From the NCBI GenBank assembly GCA_900539865.1, contig UQDS01000002.1:62001-126000 (forward strand): a stretch of 64,000 nucleotides of DNA, given 5' to 3'. Origin of the DNA: an uncultured Mollicutes bacterium. Its GTDB lineage: Bacteria > Bacillota_I > Bacilli_A > RFN20 > CAG-288. Below, piece after piece: positions 51,849 to 61,212 of this stretch (position 1 is the stretch's first letter; every line of letters starts with the position of its first letter). A program made the position numbers and the translations under genes. A model generated the notes under the pieces. It did no database searches. It had not been told where the DNA came from and saw nothing but the letters and a program-made list of their open reading frames with translations.

Positions 51849-53156
51849 TTAAACATGAATAATGTCTGTGCTTAAATCGATATCACTGGAAAAATACGCT
51901 TTACAAAGCTTTACCATGACTTCAATGTCTTTTGTTCCCATAAGCTCATAAGAAGAATGCATCGCAAGCTGTGGTAAACCGATATCTACAGAAGTAAGAG
52001 ACACTTCTGCATTCGAAATATTACCGAGTGTAGATCCACCTCTTAAATCGCTGCGATTTGTATATTCTTGATAAGTGAGGTTTTCTTTCTTTGCAATCGC
52101 TTTGATAATAGAAGAGGAGTAAGCATCACTTGTATAAGTCTGATTTGCATTATACTTGATGACAAAACCTCCGTTGAGCATCACTTTGGTTGTCGGTGAT
52201 GAATATTCCATGTGATTGGGATGGTTTGCGTGGGCGTTGTCGATAGAAAGAAGCATCGAGCGGGCAATCGTCTTTTCATAATCGTCTTTTTCCTCTTGGA
52301 AACAAGCGACAATTCTTCGTAAAGTCTCCTGAAGAAAAGTTGAATTTGCACCTTGTTTTGTCAAGCTTCCAACTTCTTCATTATCAAAAGAAGCGTAGAC
52401 AGAAATGCTCTCTTTATTTTCGCTTTCTAAATAGCCGAACAAGGCAGAATATGCAGCCGAAAGATCATCTAATCTTCCACTGGCCAAAAACTCTTTATTT
52501 TTACCCAATAAGGCAGGCTTTTCGCGGTTGACTAAATATAAGTCATGAGAAATAACTTGATAAGTCTCATCTAAACCCAGCTTCGTTAATAAATATTTAT
52601 CAAACGTGAAGTCCTCTTCCACCGTTCCAAAAACTGGTTTCATATCAACATTTGCATTGTAAGAGGCATTTGTATTTACTGTTCGATTCATATGTATAGC
52701 TACATTAGGGATTTCTAGTAAATCTTCATCAATATAAAGAAGTTTTGTTTCTAAACCCTTAGGTGATAAAACCATCACACGGCCAGCAATAGTCAACGGG
52801 CGATCTAACCATGTGGAATAAATACCTCCACCATAGGGTTCTGTTTCTAACATCAATAGGTTCATGACCTTAAGAAGAGGTTGAGGCTTCAATTTGAAAG
52901 TCGGTGAATCGTTATGGGTCGCTGTAATCAAAAACCGCAGTGTGTTTATATCCACTCTTTCCGGCAAGCGAAAAGAAATAATACTGGTATCATTTCTTTT
53001 TATGTAATATTTTCCGCTGTTCTCTAAATGATAGTTTTTTCTCTCGTCTAATTTTGTATATCCCTGAGCTACAAGCTCGGTTTCAATATTCTTTACCGCA
53101 TGAAACGCAGAATGCGATGTGGAAAGAAGAGAAATTAATTTTTCTGAATAATTCAT
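51849..53156 (-). CDS. M18 family aminopeptidase
   Basis: 435 residues from ATG 53156 with GAGGTG eight bases upstream; a longer in-frame extension to 53231 lacks a ribosome site. Signatures: FLITATHNDSPTFKLKP, the metal-site sequences ASGRLDDLSA and ASFDNEEVGS, and the C-terminal GGSTLGNISN. These cytoplasmic metallo-aminopeptidases favour acidic or neutral N-terminal residues of short peptides and complete the peptide-degradation set of the window. Confidence 0.94.
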   Translation of the reverse strand: MNYSEKLISLLSTSHSAFHAVKNIETELVAQGYTKLDERKNYHLENSGKYYIKRNDTSIISFRLPERVDINTLRFLITATHNDSPTFKLKPQPLLKVMNLLMLETEPYGGGIYSTWLDRPLTIAGRVMVLSPKGLETKLLYIDEDLLEIPNVAIHMNRTVNTNASYNANVDMKPVFGTVEEDFTFDKYLLTKLGLDETYQVISHDLYLVNREKPALLGKNKEFLASGRLDDLSAAYSALFGYLESENKESISVYASFDNEEVGSLTKQGANSTFLQETLRRIVACFQEEKDDYEKTIARSMLLSIDNAHANHPNHMEYSSPTTKVMLNGGFVIKYNANQTYTSDAYSSSIIKAIAKKENLTYQEYTNRSDLRGGSTLGNISNAEVSLTSVDIGLPQLAMHSSYELMGTKDIEVMVKLCKAYFSSDIDLSTDIIHV

Positions 53157-53197
53157 AATAATCACCTCACAAATATTATATATCAAAGCAAAGAAAA

Positions 53198-53226
53198 ACA
53201 GCTGCGATAAGGCAGCTGTCTTTTTT
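53198..53226 (-). terminator. Terminator of the small membrane protein gene
   Basis: Stem ACAGCTGC/GCAGCTGT between the M18 peptidase gene and its upstream neighbour, with A and T runs on each side. Confidence 0.75.
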
Positions 53227-53236
53227 TCCAAAACAA

Positions 53237-53458
53237 TTATTCAGTTAAGCAAAGCTTGTTCTTGAGGAGAACCCAAACCAAGTCAACCCAGCCCCAGAAA
53301 GGAACGAGAACAGCGAGAACAATACCAAGAATATTTGTTGTCGATGTATCATCGATGACTGCGGTGAGACGAACAATGATTTCGATAATCCAGTTAACAC
53401 CAGGGATTAAAAGAAGGATAAACTGAACAAGTCTTGGAAGAGAGTTAAACCATTTCAT
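53237..53458 (-). CDS. Small two-helix membrane protein (73 aa)
   Basis: Two hydrophobic helices (about 10-30, LVQFILLLIPGVNWIIEIIV, and 43-66, ILGIVLAVLVPFWGWVDLVWVL) joined by a polar turn. GGAGGT precedes the ATG at 53458. I recognise no family; it has the size of membrane-stress or immunity-type miniproteins but nothing more specific can be said. It has its own terminator, so it is a separate unit. Confidence 0.75.
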   Translation of the reverse strand: MKWFNSLPRLVQFILLLIPGVNWIIEIIVRLTAVIDDTSTTNILGIVLAVLVPFWGWVDLVWVLLKNKLCLTE

Positions 53459-53601
53459 ATAGCATTACCTCCAATATGAAACATTTGACACTTATAGTAT
53501 AGTACCCTTTCACAGATAAAGCGATTATTTTTTACCGAAATCATTTTTTTTGCTGTTTTTGAGAAATTTGTTTCTTTTGATGTGGCATATTAATTTTTTT
53601 C

Positions 53602-53630
53602 TTGAAAGAATGTATTTCAAATGATAAAAT
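53602..53630 (+). promoter_or_regulatory. Promoter of the tRNA-Val/tRNA-Thr pair
   Basis: TTGAAA at 53602, 17-bp spacer, TAAAAT at 53625, 17 bp before the tRNA. Confidence 0.75.
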
Positions 53631-53646
53631 GATTTAGCTCTCTATT

Positions 53647-53721
53647 GAGTGCTTAGCTCAGCGGGAGAGCGCTTCCTTCACACGGAAGAGGTCGCAGGTC
53701 CGATCCCTGTAGCACTCACCA
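53647..53721 (+). tRNA. tRNA-Val (CAC)
   Basis: 75 bases with CCA; acceptor GAGTGCT/AGCACTC; anticodon loop TTCACAC gives CAC. Confidence 0.95.
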
Positions 53722-53726
53722 TCTTT

Positions 53727-53802
53727 GCCAACTTAGCTCATCCGGTAGAGCAGCTGATTTGTAATCAGCAGGTGGCTGGTCCGAGTCCGGCAGTTGGCAC
53801 CA
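53727..53802 (+). tRNA. tRNA-Thr (TGT)
   Basis: 76 bases with CCA; acceptor GCCAACT/AGTTGGC; anticodon loop TTTGTAA gives TGT. Confidence 0.95.
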
Positions 53803-53815
53803 TTAGAAAATAAGA

Positions 53816-53846
53816 AACGACACGTAAAACGTGTCGTTTTTTTTCT
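53816..53846 (+). terminator. Terminator of the tRNA-Val/Thr pair
   Basis: Ten-bp stem AACGACACGT/ACGTGTCGTT with a three-base loop, followed by a T run. Confidence 0.9.
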
Positions 53847-53876
53847 AAAAAATAATTTTCAATTTAAAAAGAGCTT

Positions 53877-55154
53877 TTACAAATTCTCACGCAATCCTTT
53901 CGGAAGGTAATTTTTAATGCGATTTTTGACTTTCTTTCCAAATCCAAGCGGATAACCTAAATAGCATAATACGACCAGACCATCTTTAACAGTTGAGTCA
54001 GAAAGGGAAATTTCATTTCCTCTTATATACTCTTTAGCCAAACTTTCTTCGATAGAAACTTTTGGTATATCCTGACAAACTTTACTATAAGCGTGATCAT
54101 AAATACACTTCGGGTAAGGGGAATCATCATGAATTTTAACTCCTGGAGCGATAAAAGGAAGATCAATTAATTCTTTATAAATACGAGAAACGATATATTC
54201 GTTTTTGCGATATGCAAACAGTTTAGTTCCTGTCAAAGGAGAACTCCCCTTATTTTTTAATTCCTGGAAAGAAAATTCAGCACCACCCTTTTTACGAAGC
54301 AAAGCAAAGTAAATTCCTTCACCATCAAAAATTCCAGGTACCATATGGTATCCGATTCCTTTTACTCCTTTAACAATGTCCTTTCTTATCTTGCATTCAA
54401 TAAGTTCCATATCGGAATGACGTTTAAGAAATTGTTCTACCTGTTCTTCATCTTCTTGAACAGACAAAGAACATGTACTATAAGCGATTATTCCGTCTTT
54501 TTTCAGAAGATGATATGACTTTTCTAAGAGTTCCATTTGAACAGGAAGCAATCGTTCTACTTTTTCCATCGACCAATCATCTAACATTTTTTCTTCTTTT
54601 CTAAACATGCCGCTACCCGAACAGGGAACATCTAAAATGACAAGATCAAAAGCAGCTGGTAAATCCATCTTCACCGGATCCATAGATACAGAGAGCACAT
54701 TTGACAAACCCAAACGCTGGGTATTCTTTTGAATCTCCACTGCTCTGGTATAAGAAATATCATTACAAAGATACAATCCATCATGACGTCGCATCGCAAG
54801 AGAGATACTTTTTCCACCCGGTGCTCCACAAAGATCAATTGATACAAAATTTTGTTTCAATAAAGGAGATAAATAATAACTGATTGTTGCACTGCTCGGA
54901 TCCAGCATATAAAATGCCCCGCCAAAATGTTCAACACTTTTTCCTAAAGAAAATGTTTCTTTGTCAAAGCGATACAAAAGAGCATCTTCTTCATCATGTT
55001 TTAAATCCTTTAAAAAAGACAAGCTTTCAGGAAAGTATGTATTGACCAAAAGAGAGGAGACAGGCCTATCTTCACAACACAATAAAAATTGCTTTATTTC
55101 TTGTTCTGTACAATATGGGTTTAGAAGATTTGCAATGTTTTGTAACTTTGTCAT
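53877..55154 (-). CDS. RsmF-like rRNA (cytosine-C5)-methyltransferase
   Basis: 425 residues. SAM-dependent NOL1/NOP2/Sun domain: SAM loop DLCGAPGGKSISLA, catalytic DVPCSGSGMFRKE and second cysteine motif AYSTCSLS. The C-terminal 130 residues resemble the RsmF PUA-like RNA-binding part (GVKIHDDSPYPKC; YLGYPLGFGKKVKNRIKNYLPKGLR within limits). It probably methylates a 16S rRNA cytosine, the position being inferred from RsmF. It faces the downstream unknown gene divergently. Confidence 0.9.
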   Translation of the reverse strand: MTKLQNIANLLNPYCTEQEIKQFLLCCEDRPVSSLLVNTYFPESLSFLKDLKHDEEDALLYRFDKETFSLGKSVEHFGGAFYMLDPSSATISYYLSPLLKQNFVSIDLCGAPGGKSISLAMRRHDGLYLCNDISYTRAVEIQKNTQRLGLSNVLSVSMDPVKMDLPAAFDLVILDVPCSGSGMFRKEEKMLDDWSMEKVERLLPVQMELLEKSYHLLKKDGIIAYSTCSLSVQEDEEQVEQFLKRHSDMELIECKIRKDIVKGVKGIGYHMVPGIFDGEGIYFALLRKKGGAEFSFQELKNKGSSPLTGTKLFAYRKNEYIVSRIYKELIDLPFIAPGVKIHDDSPYPKCIYDHAYSKVCQDIPKVSIEESLAKEYIRGNEISLSDSTVKDGLVVLCYLGYPLGFGKKVKNRIKNYLPKGLRENL

Positions 55155-55254
55155 ATTTTTTGTCTCTCAATTCAATTTTTTTACAAATTTTGTTTGGTAT
55201 TACTATAAAAACATTCTATCATATAATTAAGTTATGACATGGAAGGAAATTTTT

Positions 55255-55758
55255 ATGAATCAGAAAAAAGCATTAATAAAAATGAAAGCCGATAAAAGCA
55301 AGGAAGTCCCTCCACTTCACCCCAAATCCATGTACAAAGAAGGGGATATTGTCGATGTCGAAAATGGTGTAGATATCTATTTTGCACAAGGTAAAACCCG
55401 CTATCAACTTTCTCGTCACGCCTCCCCATTTTATAGCGGTGAAGAATACTCTTTCACCGGTACACTTGTAAAAGGAGAGGAAGTTTGTTTCACGCATCGT
55501 GACGGAACCAAAATTCCTGTTCATGAAAACTCAAATTGTGGTTATACCTTAGTTGGTAATGCTAGAAAGTATTTTGAAGCCAAGCGCGCACTCTGCGCAA
55601 ATGGTGAAGCAAGCGATGACCAAGAATACATTTATATCAACAAACATTCTGAACTTTATTATGTCGGCGAAACGGAAGAACACACGATTTTCATCCGCGT
55701 TTACGACAATGCAAACGGCATAAATAATGACCGCTGGGTCGTCATCTATATTTCATAA
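55255..55758 (+). CDS. Soluble protein of unknown function (167 aa)
   Basis: Starts at ATG 55255 with AAGGAAA nine bases upstream; a longer frame to 55234 is less likely. No signal peptide or membrane helix. The N-terminus is lysine-rich and polar, the rest is beta-rich with many aromatic and charged residues (YKEGDIVDVENGVDIYF; ELYYVGETEEHTIFIRVYD). Two Cys residues (CFTH and CGYT) are not in a metal motif. I do not recognise it. It is followed by a UUCG-loop terminator. Confidence 0.75.
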   Translation: MNQKKALIKMKADKSKEVPPLHPKSMYKEGDIVDVENGVDIYFAQGKTRYQLSRHASPFYSGEEYSFTGTLVKGEEVCFTHRDGTKIPVHENSNCGYTLVGNARKYFEAKRALCANGEASDDQEYIYINKHSELYYVGETEEHTIFIRVYDNANGINNDRWVVIYIS

Positions 55759-55759
55759 T

Positions 55760-55785
55760 AAACTGCCTTCGGGCAGTTTTCTTTT
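55760..55785 (+). terminator. Terminator after the unknown gene
   Basis: Stem AAACTGCC/GGCAGTTT with a stable TTCG tetraloop and a T-rich tail. Confidence 0.85.
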
Positions 55786-55834
55786 TAGAAATAAATTTAT
55801 GTTATAATATATAACATCATATAGAGGTATTTTT

Positions 55835-57175
55835 ATGGACATTATCAGCATTATCGAAAAGAAGAAACACGGAGAAGCTCTCACACAAGAGGAAATCCAA
55901 TATTGGATTAAAGGGCTTTGTGCCGGCACGATCAAAGACTATCAATCTTCTGCTCTCTTAATGGCGATTTGCCTCAAAGGCATGAACAAAGAAGAGACTT
56001 TCAATTTGACCGAAAGCATGATGAACTCTGGTGAAATTATCAATTTAAGCAAAATACCCGGAATCAAATGTGACAAGCACTCCACCGGTGGTGTCGGAGA
56101 TAAGACTTCTTTAGCTCTTTGCCCAATGATTGCTGCTTTAGGTGTAAAGGTCGCTAAGATGTCTGGAAGAGGTTTGGGCTTTACCGGAGGCACTTTAGAC
56201 AAATTAGAGTCCATTCCTGGTATGACTGTTGTCATTCCCGGCAAACAATTTATTGATGACGTTACCAAAAACGGTATGTCCATTATCGGGCAAAGCAAAG
56301 ATATCGATCCTGCCGATAAAAAACTTTACGCTTTACGCGATGTCACAGGAACGGTTGACAGCATGCCTTTAATTGCCTCTTCTATTATGAGCAAGAAATT
56401 AGCAAGTGGATGCGACTGCATTTTATTAGATGTCAAATACGGTAGTGGCGCATTCATGAAAACAAAGGAAGATGCGGAAAATTTAGCAATGCTTATGGTC
56501 GAAATCGGCACTCACTTCGGACGTGATGTGCGCGCTGAAATCACCAGCATGAACCAACCTTTAGGTTTAGCAGTCGGCAACATTCTCGAAGTAAAAGAGG
56601 CGATCGATACTCTCCATGGTAATGGTCCTAAAGACTTTACTGATCTTTGCTATTCTTCTGGCGCTACAATTCTCCTTCAAGCCGGTCTTTATAAAGATAG
56701 AGCAAAAGCGATTCAGGCCTTAAAAGGTGTTGTTGAAGATGGTCGCGCTTTCCAAGTGTTCCGTAAATTTGTCAAAGCACAAGGCGGAGATGTCTCTTAT
56801 GTTGAACATCCTGAGAAATTCCCTACAGCGCTTTATACTATTCCTGTTCGCTCAGTAAAAAGCGGTTATATTAAGGCCATCAACACAATGGAAATTGGTC
56901 TTACAAGCATGAAACTTGGTGCAGGTCGTGAGACTACTGAAGATATCATTGATCCGGCAGCAGGTATCATCTTAAACAAGAAAGTCGGTGACAAAGTCAA
57001 CAAAGGCGATTTGCTTTTAACTATGTATTCCGAACGCCCAAATATGAACAATCTTGTCTCCGATGTCCTTAACTATTTTGACTTCTCTGATGTGGAAGTT
57101 GAAGTTCCCCACGTCATTGAAGAATTGATTTCTTACAACAAACAAACAAAAAGATTTATCATAGAGAAAGAATAA
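55835..57175 (+). CDS. pdp: Pyrimidine-nucleoside phosphorylase
   Basis: 446 residues, the length of Pdp in Bacilli. Signatures are KHSTGGVGDKTSLAL, GRGLGFTGGTLDKLES, the phosphate-binding region and DVKYGSGAFMKT. It splits uridine and thymidine with phosphate to base and (deoxy)ribose-1-phosphate. AGAGGT precedes the ATG, and TATAAT lies at 55803. It is 13 bp upstream of the ABC-F gene and probably shares its transcript. Confidence 0.95.
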   Translation: MDIISIIEKKKHGEALTQEEIQYWIKGLCAGTIKDYQSSALLMAICLKGMNKEETFNLTESMMNSGEIINLSKIPGIKCDKHSTGGVGDKTSLALCPMIAALGVKVAKMSGRGLGFTGGTLDKLESIPGMTVVIPGKQFIDDVTKNGMSIIGQSKDIDPADKKLYALRDVTGTVDSMPLIASSIMSKKLASGCDCILLDVKYGSGAFMKTKEDAENLAMLMVEIGTHFGRDVRAEITSMNQPLGLAVGNILEVKEAIDTLHGNGPKDFTDLCYSSGATILLQAGLYKDRAKAIQALKGVVEDGRAFQVFRKFVKAQGGDVSYVEHPEKFPTALYTIPVRSVKSGYIKAINTMEIGLTSMKLGAGRETTEDIIDPAAGIILNKKVGDKVNKGDLLLTMYSERPNMNNLVSDVLNYFDFSDVEVEVPHVIEELISYNKQTKRFIIEKE

Positions 57176-57188
57176 CGAAAGATAAAAT

Positions 57189-59111
57189 ATGGAAGTACTC
57201 TTGTCTGTACAAGGGCTGACAAAGGAATTTTCAGGCGAACGGCTTTTTGAACCGGTCTCCTTTATTGTGCGTGACCACGATCGCACAGCGATTTTGGGTC
57301 CCAATGGAACGGGTAAAAGCACATTGATCAAAATGATTCTTGGCCAAGAAGAAATCACCGATGGAAATATCATCTTCTCCAAAAATGTGACAATCGGTTA
57401 TCTGTCCCAAGATGTCATTGAAAACACAGAAAACACGCTTTACCAAGAAGCCCTTTCTGTTTTTTCGCCACTGATAGAAGAAGAAAAGAAGCTCAAAGAG
57501 TTGTCAGAACAACTTGCACTTCATGCAGATGATAAAAAACTACTGGAAGAATACTCTAAACTGCAAAACGATTTTGAAATCAAAGACGGCTATAACTATC
57601 GCTATAAAATTGATATGATTTTAAATATGTTTTCTTTCAGCAAAATTGATTATGACAGAAAAATATCTACTTTTTCTGGCGGAGAGAAAACGCGTGTTGC
57701 CTTTGCAAAACTTCTTTTGATCAATCCAGATATTCTTATTCTTGACGAACCAACAAACCATCTTGATATTATATCTATAGAATGGTTAGAAGATTATCTA
57801 TCTTCTTATCAAGGTGCTGTCTTATTTGTTTCACACGATATCGCTTTCGTAAAGCATCTTGCCAATCACATTTTAGACATCGATAATCATGTCTTTACTA
57901 TGTATAACGCCAACTACGACAACTTCGCTAAGATGAAGAAAGACAATTACGAAAACGCCTTAGCTCAATTCAAAGCACAAGAAGAAGAAAGAGCTCGCTT
58001 AGAGCGCTTTATCACTTTTTACATGCCAAAGCCACGCTTTGCAAGCCGTGCAAGAGATCGTGTTAAAAAGTTAGAGCGTCTTAATGCAAATGCGATGAAA
58101 GATCCTCGTTTCCGAGATCAAAAAACTTTATCTATGGGGTTGAAAGGCGAGATACGCGAAGGCAAAAAATTGATGGATTTCAACGATGTTGGAATCGGTT
58201 ATGACACCCCCTTAATCAGCAATATCAATTTCACTTTATATGGAAAAGATCACCTTGCTATCATGGGTGCAAACGGTATCGGAAAATCTACCTTTGGAAA
58301 AGTTTTGCTCAATGAACTAGAGCCTATTTTAGGAAATATACGCCGCTATTTTCACATGAATATAGGTGTTCTTCGCCAAGATATCCGTTCTTATTCCAGC
58401 GATGAAACACTCTTTGATCACTTTAGAAATCAATATCCAAAAATGTCAAATGAAGAAATTTACAGCGGTTTGGCACGTTACGGATTTACTTATGGAGAGA
58501 GCAACGAAAAGCGTTTATGTGATCTCTCTGGCGGTGAATTGATGCGCGTTGAAATTCTTCAACTTTCCTTAGAAGACTACGATTTACTTTTGTTAGATGA
58601 ACCGACAAACCATCTTGATATGGTCTCTATTTCTGAACTTGTCGATGCCTTAAACGATTACGAAGGTACGTTAGTAATCATCTCTCACGACAGAGATTTC
58701 ATTGATAAAACTTGTAACAAACTCTTATATCTTTATCATAAAACTGGTTATTACTATGAAGGACCTTATGAAGAGTTTAAAGAGAGACAACTACAAAAGA
58801 TCATCCAAGAAGAAAAAGAAAAACTCGAATTAGAAAATGCTCAGCGGAAAGAAGAGAAGAAATCGGCGCTTTTAGAAGCAAAAAAACAAGTGATTCCCGA
58901 AGTGAAAAAATCGCGTCTCACTCGTGAATCTCCTGAGAAAATCCTTGAAAAAATCGACCGAGCTGAAAAGAAGAAAAAAACTTGTTGCGACGCTTGTTAT
59001 CTTGAAGAAAATTATACCGACAACGATAAAATGAAAGCGTTAGAGGAAGAAATTCAAAAATTGGATCAGAAATTAGAAAAACTGTACGAAGACCTCGATC
59101 TTGCTATGTGA
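57189..59111 (+). CDS. ABC-F family ATPase
   Basis: 640 residues with two ABC domains and no membrane helices. Walker A sequences LGPNGTGKST and MGANGIGKST, signature motifs FSGGEKTRVAF and LSGGELMRVE, and Walker B LILDEPTNHLD and LLLDEPTNHLD are all intact. The inter-domain linker is charged. The C-terminus is a coiled coil containing TCCDACYLEE. ABC-F proteins act on ribosomes, as translation factors or antibiotic-resistance proteins; the subgroup is not certain. It follows pdp by 13 bp. Confidence 0.93.
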   Translation: MEVLLSVQGLTKEFSGERLFEPVSFIVRDHDRTAILGPNGTGKSTLIKMILGQEEITDGNIIFSKNVTIGYLSQDVIENTENTLYQEALSVFSPLIEEEKKLKELSEQLALHADDKKLLEEYSKLQNDFEIKDGYNYRYKIDMILNMFSFSKIDYDRKISTFSGGEKTRVAFAKLLLINPDILILDEPTNHLDIISIEWLEDYLSSYQGAVLFVSHDIAFVKHLANHILDIDNHVFTMYNANYDNFAKMKKDNYENALAQFKAQEEERARLERFITFYMPKPRFASRARDRVKKLERLNANAMKDPRFRDQKTLSMGLKGEIREGKKLMDFNDVGIGYDTPLISNINFTLYGKDHLAIMGANGIGKSTFGKVLLNELEPILGNIRRYFHMNIGVLRQDIRSYSSDETLFDHFRNQYPKMSNEEIYSGLARYGFTYGESNEKRLCDLSGGELMRVEILQLSLEDYDLLLLDEPTNHLDMVSISELVDALNDYEGTLVIISHDRDFIDKTCNKLLYLYHKTGYYYEGPYEEFKERQLQKIIQEEKEKLELENAQRKEEKKSALLEAKKQVIPEVKKSRLTRESPEKILEKIDRAEKKKKTCCDACYLEENYTDNDKMKALEEEIQKLDQKLEKLYEDLDLAM

Positions 59112-59119
59112 ACGTCATT

Positions 59120-59155
59120 GAGAGTGAATTCGTTTTGTTCACTCTCTTTTCTTTT
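59120..59155 (+). terminator. Terminator of the pdp-ABC-F unit
   Basis: Nine-bp stem GAGAGTGAA/TTCACTCTC with a nine-base loop, followed by TTTTCTTTT. Confidence 0.85.
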
Positions 59156-59303
59156 CATATCGCAAATCACATTCTATTTGACTTATTTTTAAAATGTAAG
59201 CATTTTTATTCTCAAAAGAAGAAAAAAAGATTTATAAAGTTATTAGTAGTTTATATAATAAAAAACGTTTGTATATTATTAGTTATTTGTTAGGAGATGA
59301 GTT

Positions 59304-61139
59304 ATGAACGAAAACATTAGAAATGTTGCCATCATCGCACACGTTGACCACGGAAAGACCACCTTAGTGGATGCTCTTTTAAAGAAGAGTAACACCTTCC
59401 GCGACAATGAAAAAGTCAGCAGCCGCGTTATGGATAGCAACCCGTTGGAACACGAAAGAGGCATCACAATTTTAGCCAAAACAACAGCAGTCGAATACAA
59501 AGGAGTAAAAATCAATATCGTCGACACTCCTGGACACGCTGATTTTGCTGGCGAAGTCGAAAGAATCATGAATATGGTAGATGGTGTTTGTCTTTTGGTT
59601 GACGCTTTTGATGGTCCGATGCCACAAACCCGTTTTGTTTTAAAGCAAGCGATCTCCTATCATTTAAAAACAGTTGTTGTCATCAATAAAGTAGATCGTC
59701 CCGGCGCAGATGCTGAGAGAGCTTTAAATGAAGTTTTAGAGCTCTTCATGGATTTAGGCGCCGATGATTCCCAGCTTGATTTCCCAGTCATCTACACCTC
59801 TGCTTTAAACATGACTTCTTCTTACACTGCAGATCCTAACGATCAAAAAGATGGCATGGATCCGCTCTTTGATACGATTCTTAAGACGATTCCCGCGCCG
59901 AGTGCCGATGAATCTAAACCGCTTCAATTCCAACCTTCTTTGCTTGATTACAACCGTTATGTAGGAAGAATTGGTATCGGAAGAATCGACAGAGGCAAAA
60001 TCCGTTTAGGTGACACATTAACTTGTATCAGACTCGATGGAAAAACCACACAATTTAAAGTAGCAAAGCTCTTCTCTTATCAGGGCTTAAATAGAGTTGA
60101 AGTAGAAGAAGCTCACTCTGGTGATATTTGTGGCATTGCCGGTCTTCCTGATATTTCTGTCGGTGAAACTGTCTGTCCTAACAACTGCCTGGAACCTTTG
60201 CCACCTCTCCGTATCGATGAGCCGACCATGAAGATGGAATTCGGTGCCAACACCTCCCCGTTTGCCGGAAAAGAAGGAACTCTTTTAACAGCACAAAAAA
60301 TCGCAGACTTCCTCTATGAAGAGTCGCAAAAAGATGTCTCTATGAGAATTGAAGTTTCGGCAACAAACGAATCCTATATTGTCACGGGTAGAGGCGAACT
60401 TCACCTTTCTGTCTTAATTGAAACAATGCGCCGCACCGGATTTGAATTACAGGTTTCCAAACCGATGGTCATCACAAAAGTCATCGATGGCGTTGAATGT
60501 GAACCGTTTGAAGATTTACAAATTGACGTTCCAGATGAATACGCCGGCGCTGTCATGCAACTGGTTGGTGGAAGATGTGCTGAAACAATCAATATGACAA
60601 GCGAGAATGGTCAGACTCGTTTGGTTTATATCATTCCTTCTCGCGGTTTAATTTCCTTCATGAATAACTTTATGACTTTAACCAAAGGTTATGGTATTAT
60701 CAATCACTCCTTCCGTGAATTCCGTCCCAAGATCAACAAAGCTATCGGCCAAAGAAATGTCGGTGTCTTAGTCTCTTACGAACAAGGAAAATCCACTGCT
60801 TACGCTATCAAATCTGCAGAAGAAAGAGGCACCATGTATATCGGTCCCGGTGTCGAAGTTTACGAAGGTATGATTGTTGGCGAAAACAAGTATCAAAATG
60901 ACTTAGTCGTCAATGTGTCTAAAGACAAATCTTTGGGCAACCAAAGAAGTGCAAACAAAGACGTCACTGTTGTCTTAAAATCCCCTCGCAAGATGTCTTT
61001 AGAAGATTGCTTAGACTATATCAACAACGATGAACTTGTTGAAGTCACTCCAAAATCTATCCGTATGAGAAAACGTATTCTCAATACAGAAGTGAGAAAG
61101 AAATACGAAGCTCATCATCCTGAAGAATACGAAAAATAA
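59304..61139 (+). CDS. typA: GTPase TypA/BipA
   Basis: 611 residues. GTPase domain with AHVDHGKTTLVDALL (P-loop), RGITI, DTPGHADF and NKVDRPGA, then EF-Tu-like domain 2, EF-G-like domains and the TypA-specific C-terminus. It is a ribosome-associated GTPase needed in cold and stress and in 50S assembly. TAGGAGATGA precedes the ATG. It is the last forward gene before a convergent ABC transporter. Confidence 0.97.
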   Translation: MNENIRNVAIIAHVDHGKTTLVDALLKKSNTFRDNEKVSSRVMDSNPLEHERGITILAKTTAVEYKGVKINIVDTPGHADFAGEVERIMNMVDGVCLLVDAFDGPMPQTRFVLKQAISYHLKTVVVINKVDRPGADAERALNEVLELFMDLGADDSQLDFPVIYTSALNMTSSYTADPNDQKDGMDPLFDTILKTIPAPSADESKPLQFQPSLLDYNRYVGRIGIGRIDRGKIRLGDTLTCIRLDGKTTQFKVAKLFSYQGLNRVEVEEAHSGDICGIAGLPDISVGETVCPNNCLEPLPPLRIDEPTMKMEFGANTSPFAGKEGTLLTAQKIADFLYEESQKDVSMRIEVSATNESYIVTGRGELHLSVLIETMRRTGFELQVSKPMVITKVIDGVECEPFEDLQIDVPDEYAGAVMQLVGGRCAETINMTSENGQTRLVYIIPSRGLISFMNNFMTLTKGYGIINHSFREFRPKINKAIGQRNVGVLVSYEQGKSTAYAIKSAEERGTMYIGPGVEVYEGMIVGENKYQNDLVVNVSKDKSLGNQRSANKDVTVVLKSPRKMSLEDCLDYINNDELVEVTPKSIRMRKRILNTEVRKKYEAHHPEEYEK

Positions 61140-61153
61140 AGTTTACATATAGA

Positions 61154-61183
61154 AAATGGTTCGGTTAAACCGAACCATTTTTG
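61154..61183. terminator. Bidirectional terminator, typA / ABC transporter
   Basis: Twelve-bp stem AAATGGTTCGGT/ACCGAACCATTT with TAA loop, A and T runs on both sides, between convergent genes. Confidence 0.85.
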
Positions 61184-61212
61184 TTGTAACTTTATTTAAA
61201 AGACAAACGTTA

